Shown here: positions 24,687-33,619 of the stretch, piece after piece | Layout of the letters: every line of letters starts with the position of its first letter | Numbering within the stretch: the stretch's first letter is position 1 | Origin: CAYRNY01 sp964425755 | Lineage (GTDB): Bacteria; Chloroflexota; Anaerolineae; Aggregatilineales; Aggregatilineaceae | Reading direction: 5' to 3' | Length of the DNA: 64,000 bases | Assembly: GCA_964425755.1 (NCBI GenBank) | Contig: CAYRNY010000019.1 | Coordinates: 38,936 to 102,935, forward strand | Notes under the pieces: generated by a model | Seen by the model: only the letters and a program-made list of their open reading frames with translations | The model's database searches: none | Told to the model about the DNA's origin: nothing | Made by a program: the position numbers and the translations under genes

Positions 24687-26435
24687 ATGAAGACCATGTT
24701 CCGAATCAGCCTCGTTGTGACATTATGCCTGGTGGTGATCGGCGGTTCGTGGCTCGCTGCCCCGGTTAAACTGGAAGCGCGTGGCACATTCTGGACCGCC
24801 AGCGTGTTCAGCAACCCCGACCTGGTGGGCACGCCGGTGTGGGTGGGGGTTTCGCCCAACGTGGCCTACACCTGGGGCGCAGGTCCCCCGGTGATCAACG
24901 GGATGGCGACCGGCGCGCCCGCCGATAATTTCTCCGTTCGCTTCACGACCACGACGTTTTTCACCGCCGGGACGTATCGCTTCACCGTGCAGGTCGATGA
25001 CGGCGCGCGGCTGTACGTTGACGGGATGCTGCTGATCAACGGCTGGCAGGCCGGGCTGGGCCTGCGCACGCTGCAGGCCGATCACACTTTCGCGACGGAC
25101 GGCAACCACACGATCACGGTGGAGATGTTCGAGACGGTTGGGGACGCGACGATCCTCGCCAGTTGGGCGGTGGCGGTAGGCACGCTACCCACAGCCACGC
25201 CGGTCTACGTCGGCACGCCCTGGATCGCGGAGTTCTACAACGGCCTTGACCTCTCCGGTGGCGTGATCTACACCGCCAGCTACCCGCCCAGCGGCATCAA
25301 CCAGAACTGGGGCCAGGGCAGCCCCGGCGGTGGCGTCCCGGTCGATAACTGGTCGGCGCGCTTCACGCGCCCGCTGAACGTACCGGGCGACCTGCCGGAA
25401 GGCGTGTACCGCTTCTACGCGCGGGCGGATGATAACTTCCGCTTCTACGTCGACAGCGCGCTGATTTTTGATTACTGGGACGAGTTCGCCAACACCCAGT
25501 TATATTCCGCCGAGGTGACGCTGCTCAACGGCCCGCACACGCTCAAGGTGGAGTACCGCGAGCGCTCAGCCGACGCGTCGCTGTTCCTGACCTGGGACCC
25601 GCCGCGCGCCCAGGACCCGGTCCTGTTGCCGTCGGCGGGGGGCGGCCCTGCCGGGGACGGCACGGGCGGCTTCGTGTCGCCGACGGGCATCACCGCGACG
25701 GTCAACGTGTGGTTGTTGAATTTCCGCGCCACGCCGAGCCTGACCGGGCAGGTGCTCGCCAAACTGCCCCGCGATTCGACCTATCCTGCGACCGGGCGCA
25801 CGGGCGATAACCTGTGGGTGCAGGTGGTGGTCGATGGCGGCACGGGCTGGGTCTACGCGCAGTACGTCGCGCTCAGCGGCGATATCAACGCGCTGCCGGT
25901 GGTCGCGGGGCACGAAGCCCAGCAGCCCCCGGAGATCAAGCCTACTGGCGTGCGCGGCAGGGTGATGGGCAATCTGCGCATCCGCGAGCAGCCGACCGTC
26001 AGGTCCAAGCAGATCGGCCTGATGCCCTGGGGCTCGGAGATCGACCTGCTGGGCAAGAACGGCGGCCATACGTGGTACCTGGTCCAGTACGGTGATGTCG
26101 TGGGCTGGTCGTATGCGCCCTGGATTCGCATCATCGAAGGGGCGTTTGACCAGTTGCCGTATATGGACGGTACCGAGCCGCAGGTCCCGCCGCCGCCTGC
26201 CACGGAAGGCGTCGTCGCGCAGGCGTTCGGCAATATGCGCATCCGCAGCGGCCCCGGCCTGCAATACCCGAAGATCGGGCGCGCGATCTGGGGGTCGAAG
26301 GTCCAGGTGCTGGCGCGTAGCAGCGATGGGCTGTGGTACAAGATTCGCTACGGCGATATCGTGGGCTGGTCCTACGCGGCGTGGTACCGCATCGTGCAGG
26401 GCGAGATCATGACGGTGCCGGTCGCCGATCAATAG
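24687..26435 (+). CDS. Secreted protein with two PA14 and three bacterial SH3 domains
   Basis: A 582-residue exported protein. The signal peptide covers about 1-30 (hydrophobic core followed by LEARG). PA14 domain 1 is at about 33-165 (YRFTVQVDDGARLYVDGMLLI) and PA14 domain 2 at about 175-310 (YRFYARADDNFRFYVDSALIF), both with the carbohydrate-binding-like D-D loop. SH3b domains lie at about 333-395, 420-485 and 508-570; each has a variant of LRIR/NFRA and ends in G-W-x-Y. PA14 binds glycans and SH3b often binds cell-wall or surface polymers, so a cell-surface adhesive or structural role is likely. There is no catalytic domain or sorting signal. GAGGTGG lies upstream of the start, and a strong terminator follows. 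Confidence 0.88.
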   Translation: MKTMFRISLVVTLCLVVIGGSWLAAPVKLEARGTFWTASVFSNPDLVGTPVWVGVSPNVAYTWGAGPPVINGMATGAPADNFSVRFTTTTFFTAGTYRFTVQVDDGARLYVDGMLLINGWQAGLGLRTLQADHTFATDGNHTITVEMFETVGDATILASWAVAVGTLPTATPVYVGTPWIAEFYNGLDLSGGVIYTASYPPSGINQNWGQGSPGGGVPVDNWSARFTRPLNVPGDLPEGVYRFYARADDNFRFYVDSALIFDYWDEFANTQLYSAEVTLLNGPHTLKVEYRERSADASLFLTWDPPRAQDPVLLPSAGGGPAGDGTGGFVSPTGITATVNVWLLNFRATPSLTGQVLAKLPRDSTYPATGRTGDNLWVQVVVDGGTGWVYAQYVALSGDINALPVVAGHEAQQPPEIKPTGVRGRVMGNLRIREQPTVRSKQIGLMPWGSEIDLLGKNGGHTWYLVQYGDVVGWSYAPWIRIIEGAFDQLPYMDGTEPQVPPPPATEGVVAQAFGNMRIRSGPGLQYPKIGRAIWGSKVQVLARSSDGLWYKIRYGDIVGWSYAAWYRIVQGEIMTVPVADQ

Positions 26436-26460
26436 CGGTTTATGCACGGGCTGGTTTATG

Positions 26461-26494
26461 GCGGGACGTAAAACTTTTTGCGTCCCGTTTTTTT
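26461..26494 (+). terminator. Rho-independent terminator after the PA14/SH3b gene
   Basis: CGGGACG (26462-26468) pairs with CGTCCCG (26481-26487), followed by seven T's (26488-26494). The loop is A/T-rich. Confidence 0.9.
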
Positions 26495-26599
26495 GTCTGG
26501 CTGGGCCATAAATAGGACTCTGGTGATATCGCGCCGGACGAGGGGCGGTTTTATACTTACGATAAGATGAAACGTGAAACGCCAATCGCAGGATAACCG

Positions 26600-29296
26600 A
26601 TGGTCTACTCGGACGATATTCATAGCACACAGCAATTCGCGCGCGCGGCGGAGGTCTTTGTCGATACACTGGCGGAGACGTTTCCGGTCAAGCAGTTTGA
26701 CGCGTTCTTCCATGCCGGCACGCTCCAGCGCGCGTATTGGGGCGCGTTGCAGCGCACGCTGGACCGCTTCGACACGCCGGACCGCGCGACGTTGGTCAAG
26801 GGCCTGCTGGATGGCAGCGTGCTGTCCAACCAGCGTGTTGTGGACGAACTGATCGCGTTTTTTGTGCCGGGCCGGTCGCCAAATTACCGTGTGGTGGCCC
26901 ACGAGTGGGAGTCCGCGCTGGGCGAAGGAGCACCACACCTTGACGCGCTGGCCCGCGAGGCTGAAACGCTGTTCATGCTGCTGGCCGACCGGCTGTACCA
27001 GTCGCCGGAGTTGCGGCTGGCATTGCAGCAGTTAGCCCAGGCGGGCGCGTCGGAAGTCCAGGATTGGCCCGATGATGCCACCACCGCGGAAAAGGACCTC
27101 AATCGCCTGCTGGATGCCGCGCTGATCTCCGGGCCGTCCACGCTCAGCTTGCAGGTGCGGCACCTGATCGCGCTCACCTCGGAGCGCCCGCCGCTGCCAG
27201 CGGACCGGCCCGAACTGGTGGTATGCGCGCTGGCGCGGCTGGCGGAGTACCTGTCTGCGGACGATCTGCGCACGGTGCGGGACAACCTCGCGATCCTGCC
27301 TGACCCGGTGCAGCGGCTGCGTGCCCTGGGCCGGATCGCGCCGTATCTCAGCCGGGCAGGGCTGGCCGGCGATCCGCTGGCGGTGGTGCTCGAAGCGCTG
27401 GACAACGCGCCGGTCGCGAATGACGCGCGCGCGGTTGCCGCGCCGGACGCTGCTCAGGACGCGGCTGGCCCGGCGTTGCGCGTGGAGCTGCTGCTCGCGC
27501 TGGCCCCGCACCTGGAGACGCCACATCGCGGGGCGATGCCGGATTTCCAGCAGCGCGTGCTGGACGAGGTGCGGGCGGTGGGCGATCCGGCCTCGCGGGT
27601 GCGGGCGCTTGGCGCGCTGATTCCGTATTTACCGGCCCATTTGCAGAACCAGGCGATCGCGACAGCGTTCAAAGCGGCCACCGAAGGGATCGCCGGTGAA
27701 CGCGCGCGCGCCGAAGCGTTGAGCGAACTCACGCCGCACCTGTCCCCGGCCTTTCAAGAACGCTTGCTCGGCCTCGCCGCTGAACTCAGCGTGCCGGAAG
27801 CGCGCGCGCTGCTTTTGGGGCGCATGATCCCGAACCTGGACGCGCCGCTCAAAACGCAGGCGTTGCTAGGGGCGCTCAACGCGATCGAGCACATCAGCAG
27901 CGACGGCGCACGCGCGCGGGCGCTGATCGCATTGGCCCCGCACATGGATTCGCTCGGCCCGTTGCAGTACCTGCCTGAAGGCTTGCAGAAAGTCATCGCG
28001 ATCGTGTTCGGCATCGCGTATAAGGGCGACCGGGCGCGGGCGTTCGCCGCGCTTGCGCCGTACCTGTCGCCGGACCTGCTGCGCGAAGCGTTGCAGGCGA
28101 CGCATGACATTTCAGACGACTACGACCGCGCGATGGCGCTCAGCCGCCTGGCGCAGCACCTGCCGCCGGATTTGCAGGTCGCGGCGTTTGGCCTCGCGCG
28201 CGAGCTGGGGCCGGACCAGGCCCGCGCGACGGCACTGGTGGCGCTGGCCCCGTACCTCGCGCTGACCGCGCGCCAGCAGGCGCTGGCCGAGGCGCTCGCG
28301 GCGGCGCTGGCGATCGAGCGGCGCTATGACCGCGTGGTCGCGCTGGCGGACCTCGCGCCGCACCTGGCCGAAGACCTGCAGGCCCGCGCGTTGAGCGAGG
28401 CGTTGAAGGCGACCCGCTCGATCCCCGACGAGAGCGAGCGGGCGCGGGCGCTGGTGTTCCTCGCGCCGCACCTGCTCAAAGACCAGTTGCCGGACGCCCT
28501 CGCCGATGCGTACACGATCCAGGACTGGCGCGAGCGCACGCGTGTATTGAGCGCGTTGGTGCCGCGACTGCCGCGCGAACCCCGTAAGCGTGTTGGTAAA
28601 GACGTGCTCGACGCCGCGCGCGCGGACAGGCCCCCGCACCACAAGGCGAGCATACTCGCCGCCATCGCGCCGGTGCTGCCGGATGACCAGGTGCGCGAGG
28701 CGGTCAGCATCGCCCAGACGATCGATACGCCTTACGACCGGGCGCACGTGCTCACGGCGCTGCTGCCCCGCGATCCTGACCACCTGCTCGACGTGGCGCT
28801 GGCGGCGGCGCGCGATGTGCCTAACCGCTACCAGCGGGTTAACGCGCTGCTGGAAGTGCTGCCGCACACCGCCTCAGCACAGCGCTACGCGATCCTGGAC
28901 GAGGCGCTGGACACCGCGCTCGGTGTCAGGGACGACCTGGACCGCGCCAGCGCGCTGGCGCACCTGGCCCCGTACATCGACGCGCAGACCGACGTACAGA
29001 ACCAACAGCAGGACGCGCTGCGGCTGGCGTTGCAGGCATGCTTTGAGGTCGCGCTGCCCGAACAGCGGGCGCAGTTGCTCAGCACGGTGGCCGGGACCTG
29101 GTCAGGACTGCTGCCGCCCGCGCAGTTGTATCCCCTGTGGCGCGAGATTGTGGCGTCTCTGCGCCAGCACGCGCAGGTCGAAGCGCTGAGCGACCTCGCG
29201 GCGCTGGCCCCGGTGCTGGCCCGGATGAGCGCGCCGAAGGCCGTCGCTGCCATCGCGGAGACGTTGCTCGCGGCGCTGCAGGTGCCCGAAGTGTAG
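26600..29296 (+). CDS. Large tandem helical-repeat protein of unknown function
   Basis: An 898-residue protein. Residues about 1-100 form a distinct N-terminal helical domain (FPVKQFDAFFHAGTLQRAYW). From about 210 to 890, repeats of roughly 35-45 residues follow a pattern like R-A-x-A-L-x-x-L-A-P-H/Y-L and then a second helix. Versions include ARALIALAPHMDSL, ARAFAALAPYLSPDL, ATALVALAPYLALTA and ARALVFLAPHLLKDQ. These are probably HEAT/TPR-like alpha-solenoid repeats giving a protein-binding scaffold. There is no signal peptide, membrane segment or catalytic motif, so it is likely cytoplasmic. It has no obvious operon partner. Homologous helical repeats occur in multidomain signalling proteins of Chloroflexota and cyanobacteria, but I cannot name a specific family. 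Confidence 0.75.
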   Translation: MVYSDDIHSTQQFARAAEVFVDTLAETFPVKQFDAFFHAGTLQRAYWGALQRTLDRFDTPDRATLVKGLLDGSVLSNQRVVDELIAFFVPGRSPNYRVVAHEWESALGEGAPHLDALAREAETLFMLLADRLYQSPELRLALQQLAQAGASEVQDWPDDATTAEKDLNRLLDAALISGPSTLSLQVRHLIALTSERPPLPADRPELVVCALARLAEYLSADDLRTVRDNLAILPDPVQRLRALGRIAPYLSRAGLAGDPLAVVLEALDNAPVANDARAVAAPDAAQDAAGPALRVELLLALAPHLETPHRGAMPDFQQRVLDEVRAVGDPASRVRALGALIPYLPAHLQNQAIATAFKAATEGIAGERARAEALSELTPHLSPAFQERLLGLAAELSVPEARALLLGRMIPNLDAPLKTQALLGALNAIEHISSDGARARALIALAPHMDSLGPLQYLPEGLQKVIAIVFGIAYKGDRARAFAALAPYLSPDLLREALQATHDISDDYDRAMALSRLAQHLPPDLQVAAFGLARELGPDQARATALVALAPYLALTARQQALAEALAAALAIERRYDRVVALADLAPHLAEDLQARALSEALKATRSIPDESERARALVFLAPHLLKDQLPDALADAYTIQDWRERTRVLSALVPRLPREPRKRVGKDVLDAARADRPPHHKASILAAIAPVLPDDQVREAVSIAQTIDTPYDRAHVLTALLPRDPDHLLDVALAAARDVPNRYQRVNALLEVLPHTASAQRYAILDEALDTALGVRDDLDRASALAHLAPYIDAQTDVQNQQQDALRLALQACFEVALPEQRAQLLSTVAGTWSGLLPPAQLYPLWREIVASLRQHAQVEALSDLAALAPVLARMSAPKAVAAIAETLLAALQVPEV

Positions 29297-29315
29297 CCGG
29301 ACCGGGTGCTGTTCC

Positions 29316-29894
29316 TCAGGTGAGAAGATACACCCAGAAGATCGCGACCTCGCCGCGTGCGATATCGTCGTTGTGATACAGCGTGGTGCGGATGCCGTCC
29401 AACTGGCAGCCCATCGTGACGTAGAATTTGCACGCCGGGACGTTATTGGTCTGCGTTTCGAAGACCAGCGCCCGGTAACCGCGCCGCCGCGCCCAGGCCA
29501 CCGCGCGGCGGAACAGGTCCCGCCCGATCCCCTGGCGGCGCACTGACCGGTCAAGCATCAGGTTCCACACCCAGGCCGTGCGGTTCCAGTCCTCCGGTGT
29601 CACATCCAGCACCCCGGCGATACGTCCCCCGGACTCCACGACGAGGTGCAGCCCGTCGCCGCGTTCGAAGCGCCGCCGGATGTTGGCCCGTTCGTGCGCG
29701 TCGAAGTCGTAGGCGTCGCCTTTGTCGTATGGGGTATCCAGCGCCCGCTCGACCAGCCGCCAGCCGGCCTCGATGCCGCTGCCGGTGCGGATCACATCAA
29801 GCGTGGTCGGGCTGACAAAGCCGGGGCGTATCTCCGCCAGGCGCGGGATGTCACCGGCGATCATGGGGCGAATGGTGGGAACGGCATGTGTCAC
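29316..29894 (-). CDS. GNAT N-acetyltransferase, streptothricin-acetyltransferase-like
   Basis: A 192-residue acetyl-CoA-dependent transferase. The acetyl-CoA loop is RRQGIGRDL (about residue 127). The segments FETQTNNVPACKFY and EVAIFWVYL near the C-terminus resemble the streptothricin acetyltransferase (SatA-like) branch of GNAT enzymes. Chromosomal members are common and mostly uncharacterised, so resistance cannot be assumed. It converges on the helical-repeat gene with only 19 bp between stops, and no terminator is visible there. Confidence 0.85.
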   Translation of the reverse strand: MTHAVPTIRPMIAGDIPRLAEIRPGFVSPTTLDVIRTGSGIEAGWRLVERALDTPYDKGDAYDFDAHERANIRRRFERGDGLHLVVESGGRIAGVLDVTPEDWNRTAWVWNLMLDRSVRRQGIGRDLFRRAVAWARRRGYRALVFETQTNNVPACKFYVTMGCQLDGIRTTLYHNDDIARGEVAIFWVYLLT

Positions 29895-29976
29895 GGTTGC
29901 GATCCTGTTCTGTGCGAGCGGTTCGGGCAGATTCTACGCGCCAATGACGGATTTTGAAAGCGTGTGCCCCGGTCTG

Positions 29977-29985
29977 TGATATGAT
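29977..29985 (+). promoter_or_regulatory. Extended -10 promoter for the 30063 gene
   Basis: TGA-TATGAT forms an extended -10, about 78 bp before ATG 30063; the -35 region is weak. Confidence 0.4.
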
Positions 29986-30062
29986 AAGCGTGTCGTGCAG
30001 CGGCGGTGAGATGCGTTGCGCGGGACCGTTCGACAGGTGAGACGTTACAGGAGTGAGACACA

Positions 30063-30740
30063 ATGCGGACCTCATTAACGATCGTTGCACTGCTGTTGGT
30101 TGTCGTGGTCGCCCTGACCGGGGTGGCCGGATTCTCGAACGCGGAATCGGACGTGCTGCGGCCCGACTCCGCGCTGTTTGCGCCTGCCGCGCAGCCGACC
30201 CCGCGACCGGGCGATCCGCCGGTGTTCGGGGCAGGTGGCGCGCGTGCTGGTTTCGGTGACCTGCGCGCGTTGATCGATGCGTGGCTGGCGGCGGGCGATA
30301 CGAGTTTCCGCTGGGATGGCGACGCGCTGGTTGTGACCGCCACCTACAGTGAATCCGACGTGAACGCGATGGCCGGTGCTGCACTTTCCAGCGCCGCGTA
30401 TGATGTGCGTGACGTGGCGATCGATCTGGTGGCGGGTGGCGCGATCGCACGTATCTATGGGCCAGGACTCGGTACGCCGGTTACCGAGGGCTTGACCGTG
30501 GAAGTGCAGCTCGCAGCGTCGGAGGGAGGCGTCGTGCTCGATCTGGTGTCGGCGACGTTGAACGGGCGGCGAATTCCCCAGGCTGCACTGGACGAGATCG
30601 AGCGGCTGCTTGCAAATCTGGCGGATGGGTATATGATGGCGCTGGCGCGAGCTTACGGCGTGAGCTACAGTGTCGACGGACTCACCATTACCGACCAGGA
30701 AGTTACGGTACAACTGACGGTTCGCAGGCTGGAAGGTTAG
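30063..30740 (+). CDS. Secreted or membrane-anchored protein of unknown function
   Basis: A 225-residue protein. A strong hydrophobic signal segment covers residues 5-24, with a possible type I cleavage near FSNAES. It is followed by a low-complexity Pro/Ala linker (about 35-60) and a folded domain of about 160 residues rich in alternating hydrophobic strands (LTVEVQLAASEGGVVLDLVSATLNG). That domain resembles lipid- or polymer-binding DUF2993-type proteins only loosely. The next gene starts 14 bp later and encodes a membrane protein, so the two are probably co-expressed at the envelope. Confidence 0.65.
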   Translation: MRTSLTIVALLLVVVVALTGVAGFSNAESDVLRPDSALFAPAAQPTPRPGDPPVFGAGGARAGFGDLRALIDAWLAAGDTSFRWDGDALVVTATYSESDVNAMAGAALSSAAYDVRDVAIDLVAGGAIARIYGPGLGTPVTEGLTVEVQLAASEGGVVLDLVSATLNGRRIPQAALDEIERLLANLADGYMMALARAYGVSYSVDGLTITDQEVTVQLTVRRLEG

Positions 30741-30754
30741 CCGCAGGGGCGTGT

Positions 30755-31741
30755 ATGCTCGACGTGGTGCGCGACAAATGGCCGGTGTGGCGGGCGCGGG
30801 TTGTGTTTGCCGCGGTGTTGCTCGTGTTCTCGGAGTGGGTCGTCTGGCAGACACCGCTGGACTTCACCGCGTTGGAATGGCTCGGCTGGGGTGCGCTGTA
30901 TCTCGCGCTGGCGGCGCTGATGCTCGACCTGTTCGTGCGTTTTCGCGTGGGCGAGTTGTTCGGTCTGCTGCTGCTGGCGGGGGTCTACGGGCTGATCAAC
31001 GCCACACTGATCAGCCACATCAGCACGCAGGACCTGCCGTTCAGCCTGATCGTGCGCCCGCTGGCGGCCCAGCCGCTGGCCTTCATCGGCGCGTTTGCCG
31101 CCTACCAGGTCCTCACCAGCGGGCGCGCCACCGGCCCGCTTGATCTCGCGGTGGCGGCGGCGGCGGGCCTGGCCTGGGGCGTGTGGACGCGCTGGTTCCC
31201 GGTCGTGTCCGCGGAACCGCTGCCCGACGTCGCCCGGCAGGACGCGTTAGTCGCGCTGGCGCTGCTGCTGGTCGCGCTGCTGGTGCTGGCGTCCGTCGTG
31301 CCGCCGCCGGTGTTGCGCCGCCGCGCCGACTGGCTGCTGACGCCCGTCGAGTGGGTGCCGGTGGTGGCTGTGCTGGCTGTGGCGCTGGTCGCGCAGGCCA
31401 GCCGCGACGCGGTCGGGCCGGGGCTGGTGATCGTCGTGCTGCTAGCGGGGTTTATGCTGGCGGTGCTGTACCTGACGCTGCCGCTGCGACACGGGAACAC
31501 GCTGCTGGATTTCGTGATGCCGCAGCACGGCCCGAACCCGGTCGCGTGGATGCTGCTCGTGGTCCCGTTCCTGGTTGCGGGCGCGATCGGCTTCAGCCTG
31601 CCGGGTGAGGGTGACGGGTCGGTCCAGAGCGACATTTTGATCGGCCTGCTGACCGGCTTTGGAATCGTGTGGCCGCCTGCCGTATCCGGCGTGATCGGCG
31701 TGCGGACGTTTGTGCAGTTGACCCGGCGCGGCCTGTGGTAA
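30755..31741 (+). CDS. Polytopic membrane protein of unknown function
   Basis: A 328-residue protein with about eight to nine hydrophobic helices spread over its length: about 18-35, 42-65, 70-90, 105-120, 132-150, 165-185, 205-240 and 265-315. No transporter or enzyme signature is recognised. It follows the secreted protein at 30063 by 14 bp and precedes the methylase gene by 39 bp, so the three may share a transcript. Confidence 0.7.
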   Translation: MLDVVRDKWPVWRARVVFAAVLLVFSEWVVWQTPLDFTALEWLGWGALYLALAALMLDLFVRFRVGELFGLLLLAGVYGLINATLISHISTQDLPFSLIVRPLAAQPLAFIGAFAAYQVLTSGRATGPLDLAVAAAAGLAWGVWTRWFPVVSAEPLPDVARQDALVALALLLVALLVLASVVPPPVLRRRADWLLTPVEWVPVVAVLAVALVAQASRDAVGPGLVIVVLLAGFMLAVLYLTLPLRHGNTLLDFVMPQHGPNPVAWMLLVVPFLVAGAIGFSLPGEGDGSVQSDILIGLLTGFGIVWPPAVSGVIGVRTFVQLTRRGLW

Positions 31742-31780
31742 GCGGCTGCGGGACGGGACTCATGGAGGGGACGATGTTAC

Positions 31781-32884
31781 GTGGCTGGTGACGGTTTGAT
31801 GCTTGACCGGGTGGTGCAGGGGGATGCGCTGGACGTGCTGGGGACGTTGCCGGAGGCCAGCATCGATCTCGTGTTTGCCGACCCGCCGTACAACCTGCAG
31901 CTTGAGGGCGAACTCTGGCGGCCCAACCTGACGCGCGTGGACGCGGTGACGGAGGACTGGGACCAGTTCGACACGTTCGCGGCGTATGACGAGTTCACGC
32001 GGGCGTGGCTGGCCGCCGTGCAGCGCGTGATGAAGCCGTCCGCGACGATCTGGATTTCCGGCACCTACCACAATATTTTCCGCGTGGGGCGCGTGCTGCA
32101 GGACCTCGGCTTCTGGCTGCTGAACGCGGTGACGTGGTTCAAGCCGAACGCGATGCCGAATTTTCGCGGCACGCGCCTGAAAAACGACGTCGAGTTTTTG
32201 ATCTGGGCGCAGCGCGACAAAGAAGCCCGCTATACGTTCCACCACAGCGCGATGAAGCGTTTCAACCACGGCAAACAGCTTGGCAGCGTGTGGAAGATCC
32301 CTGTCTGCGGCGGGCAGGAACGGCTGCGCGACGGTGACGGGCGCAAGCTGCACCCCACGCAGAAGCCCGAAGAGCTGCTCCAGCGCGTGATCGTCGCCAG
32401 CAGCAACCCCGGTGATGTGGTGCTGGACCCGTTCCTCGGCTCCGGCACGACGGCGGCGGTCGCCAAGCGGCTGCACCGGCACTGGATCGGGATCGAGCAG
32501 GACGCGGCGTATGTCGCGGCAGCACGCGCGCGGATCGCGGCGGTAAGGCCGCTGGCGGCAGATCACCCGCTGCTGGACGCGGCACGCGATAAGCCGGTGC
32601 GCGTGCCGTTCCGCCTGCTGGTGGAACACGGCTACCTTCAGCCGGGGCAGCCGCTTTATCTGAACCGCACCGACTACCGCGCCGAGGTGCTATCCGATGG
32701 GCGGGTGCGCGTCAACGGGCAGGTCGGCACGATCCACCGGCTGGGCGCGCGGCTGCGCGATGTGCCGTCGATTAACGGCTGGACGCAGTGGTATTACGAG
32801 GACGAAGAAACCGGCCAACGCCGCCCGATCGACGTGTTGCGCCAGCGGTTTCGTGACGCGGGAGACGAAGTGCCCCAGGACTGA
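31781..32884 (+). CDS. ccrM-like: Solitary CcrM-like DNA adenine methyltransferase
   Basis: A 367-residue beta-class N6-adenine methylase: the catalytic DPPY (34-37) precedes the SAM-binding DPFLGSGTT (216-224). The region NLQLEGELWRPNLTRVDAV, then WDQF, FTRAWL, YHNIFRVG, MPNFRGTR and HPTQKPE follows the CcrM family along its length, pointing to GANTC specificity. The C-terminal 90 residues look like the CcrM DNA-recognition/RAMA-type domain. No restriction gene is nearby, as expected for a solitary regulatory methylase. GTG 31781 has GGAGGGG (31764-31770); ATG 31799 is an alternative. An ATG at 31774 opens only a 5-codon out-of-frame leader ORF that overlaps the start, which might modulate translation. 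Confidence 0.9.
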   Translation: MAGDGLMLDRVVQGDALDVLGTLPEASIDLVFADPPYNLQLEGELWRPNLTRVDAVTEDWDQFDTFAAYDEFTRAWLAAVQRVMKPSATIWISGTYHNIFRVGRVLQDLGFWLLNAVTWFKPNAMPNFRGTRLKNDVEFLIWAQRDKEARYTFHHSAMKRFNHGKQLGSVWKIPVCGGQERLRDGDGRKLHPTQKPEELLQRVIVASSNPGDVVLDPFLGSGTTAAVAKRLHRHWIGIEQDAAYVAAARARIAAVRPLAADHPLLDAARDKPVRVPFRLLVEHGYLQPGQPLYLNRTDYRAEVLSDGRVRVNGQVGTIHRLGARLRDVPSINGWTQWYYEDEETGQRRPIDVLRQRFRDAGDEVPQD

Positions 32885-32895
32885 AAGCGCCCGCG

Positions 32896-33354
32896 CTACA
32901 GTTTTCCCTGGCGGCGCAGTTCTTCGGTGCAATCGGGACAGTAGCCGGTGAAGCAGGCGCACGCGCTGACGACGCTCACGCCCTTGCGATCGACCAGCGC
33001 CCGCGCCATGCGGTTGAGCAGGTCGGTGTGGATCAGCACGCGCGCGCCGCAGCGTATGCAGGTCAGGTAGTGCTGCTCCGGCCCTTCGGTCAGCCGGAAG
33101 ACCTCGCGCCGGTGCTCCGGCTCCACGTAGCGGTGATCCACGATGCCCAGTTCGGCCAGCAGCTTGAGCGCGCGGTACACGGTCGCCAGGCTGATGCTGC
33201 TGTCCTGCATGTGCGCCAGCGCGTAGATCTCTTCGGCGTCCAGGTAATCCGCCTGGCCTGCCATGATCTGCAGAACCAGCGTGCGCTGGGGCGTGACCTT
33301 AAAACCGCGTTCGCGCAGCAGGGTTTCGGCTTCGTCGATGATGGTGGTTGGCAT
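32896..33354 (-). CDS. Fur-family metalloregulator
   Basis: A 152-residue repressor. A winged-helix domain covers about 5-85 (FKVTPQRTLVLQIM, SLATVYRALKLLAELGIVD). A dimerisation domain has the structural zinc site CIRC and a second Cys cluster CACFTGYCPDC near the C-terminus. The EPEHRREVFRL segment supplies a metal-binding His. The sequence does not allow a choice between Fe (Fur), Zn (Zur) and peroxide (PerR) sensing. An upstream extension to 33477 has no family similarity, so ATG 33354 was chosen. A minus-strand TATAAT lies at 33486-33491. It converges on the methylase gene with 11 bp between stops. Confidence 0.9.
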   Translation of the reverse strand: MPTTIIDEAETLLRERGFKVTPQRTLVLQIMAGQADYLDAEEIYALAHMQDSSISLATVYRALKLLAELGIVDHRYVEPEHRREVFRLTEGPEQHYLTCIRCGARVLIHTDLLNRMARALVDRKGVSVVSACACFTGYCPDCTEELRRQGKL

Positions 33355-33485
33355 GGCGTCTCGATCCCGGTTAGCTGACGAAAAGGGTGCTGGATGGCGC
33401 GGTGGCTGAATGGGGCGCGACGTTTCGCCGTCCCGGTATGCCAATCCCAACAGCCAACCAGCGTGCACACTGTTCACATAGATTG

Positions 33486-33491
33486 ATTATA
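33486..33491 (-). promoter_or_regulatory. Candidate -10 box for the Fur-family gene
   Basis: A perfect TATAAT on the minus strand; the -35 is not recognisable. The leader to ATG 33354 would be about 125 nt. Confidence 0.35.
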
Positions 33492-33619
33492 GCGCGGTCG
33501 TGCACGGTGCTGCGAGTGGGCAAGTGTGATCGAATCCGTGTAAAACCGGCGTATCACGGGTTGGGGCGATATCCCGATCGTGCACGCCTGCCCTGCCATA
33601 GACACAGAAGGACGACACA

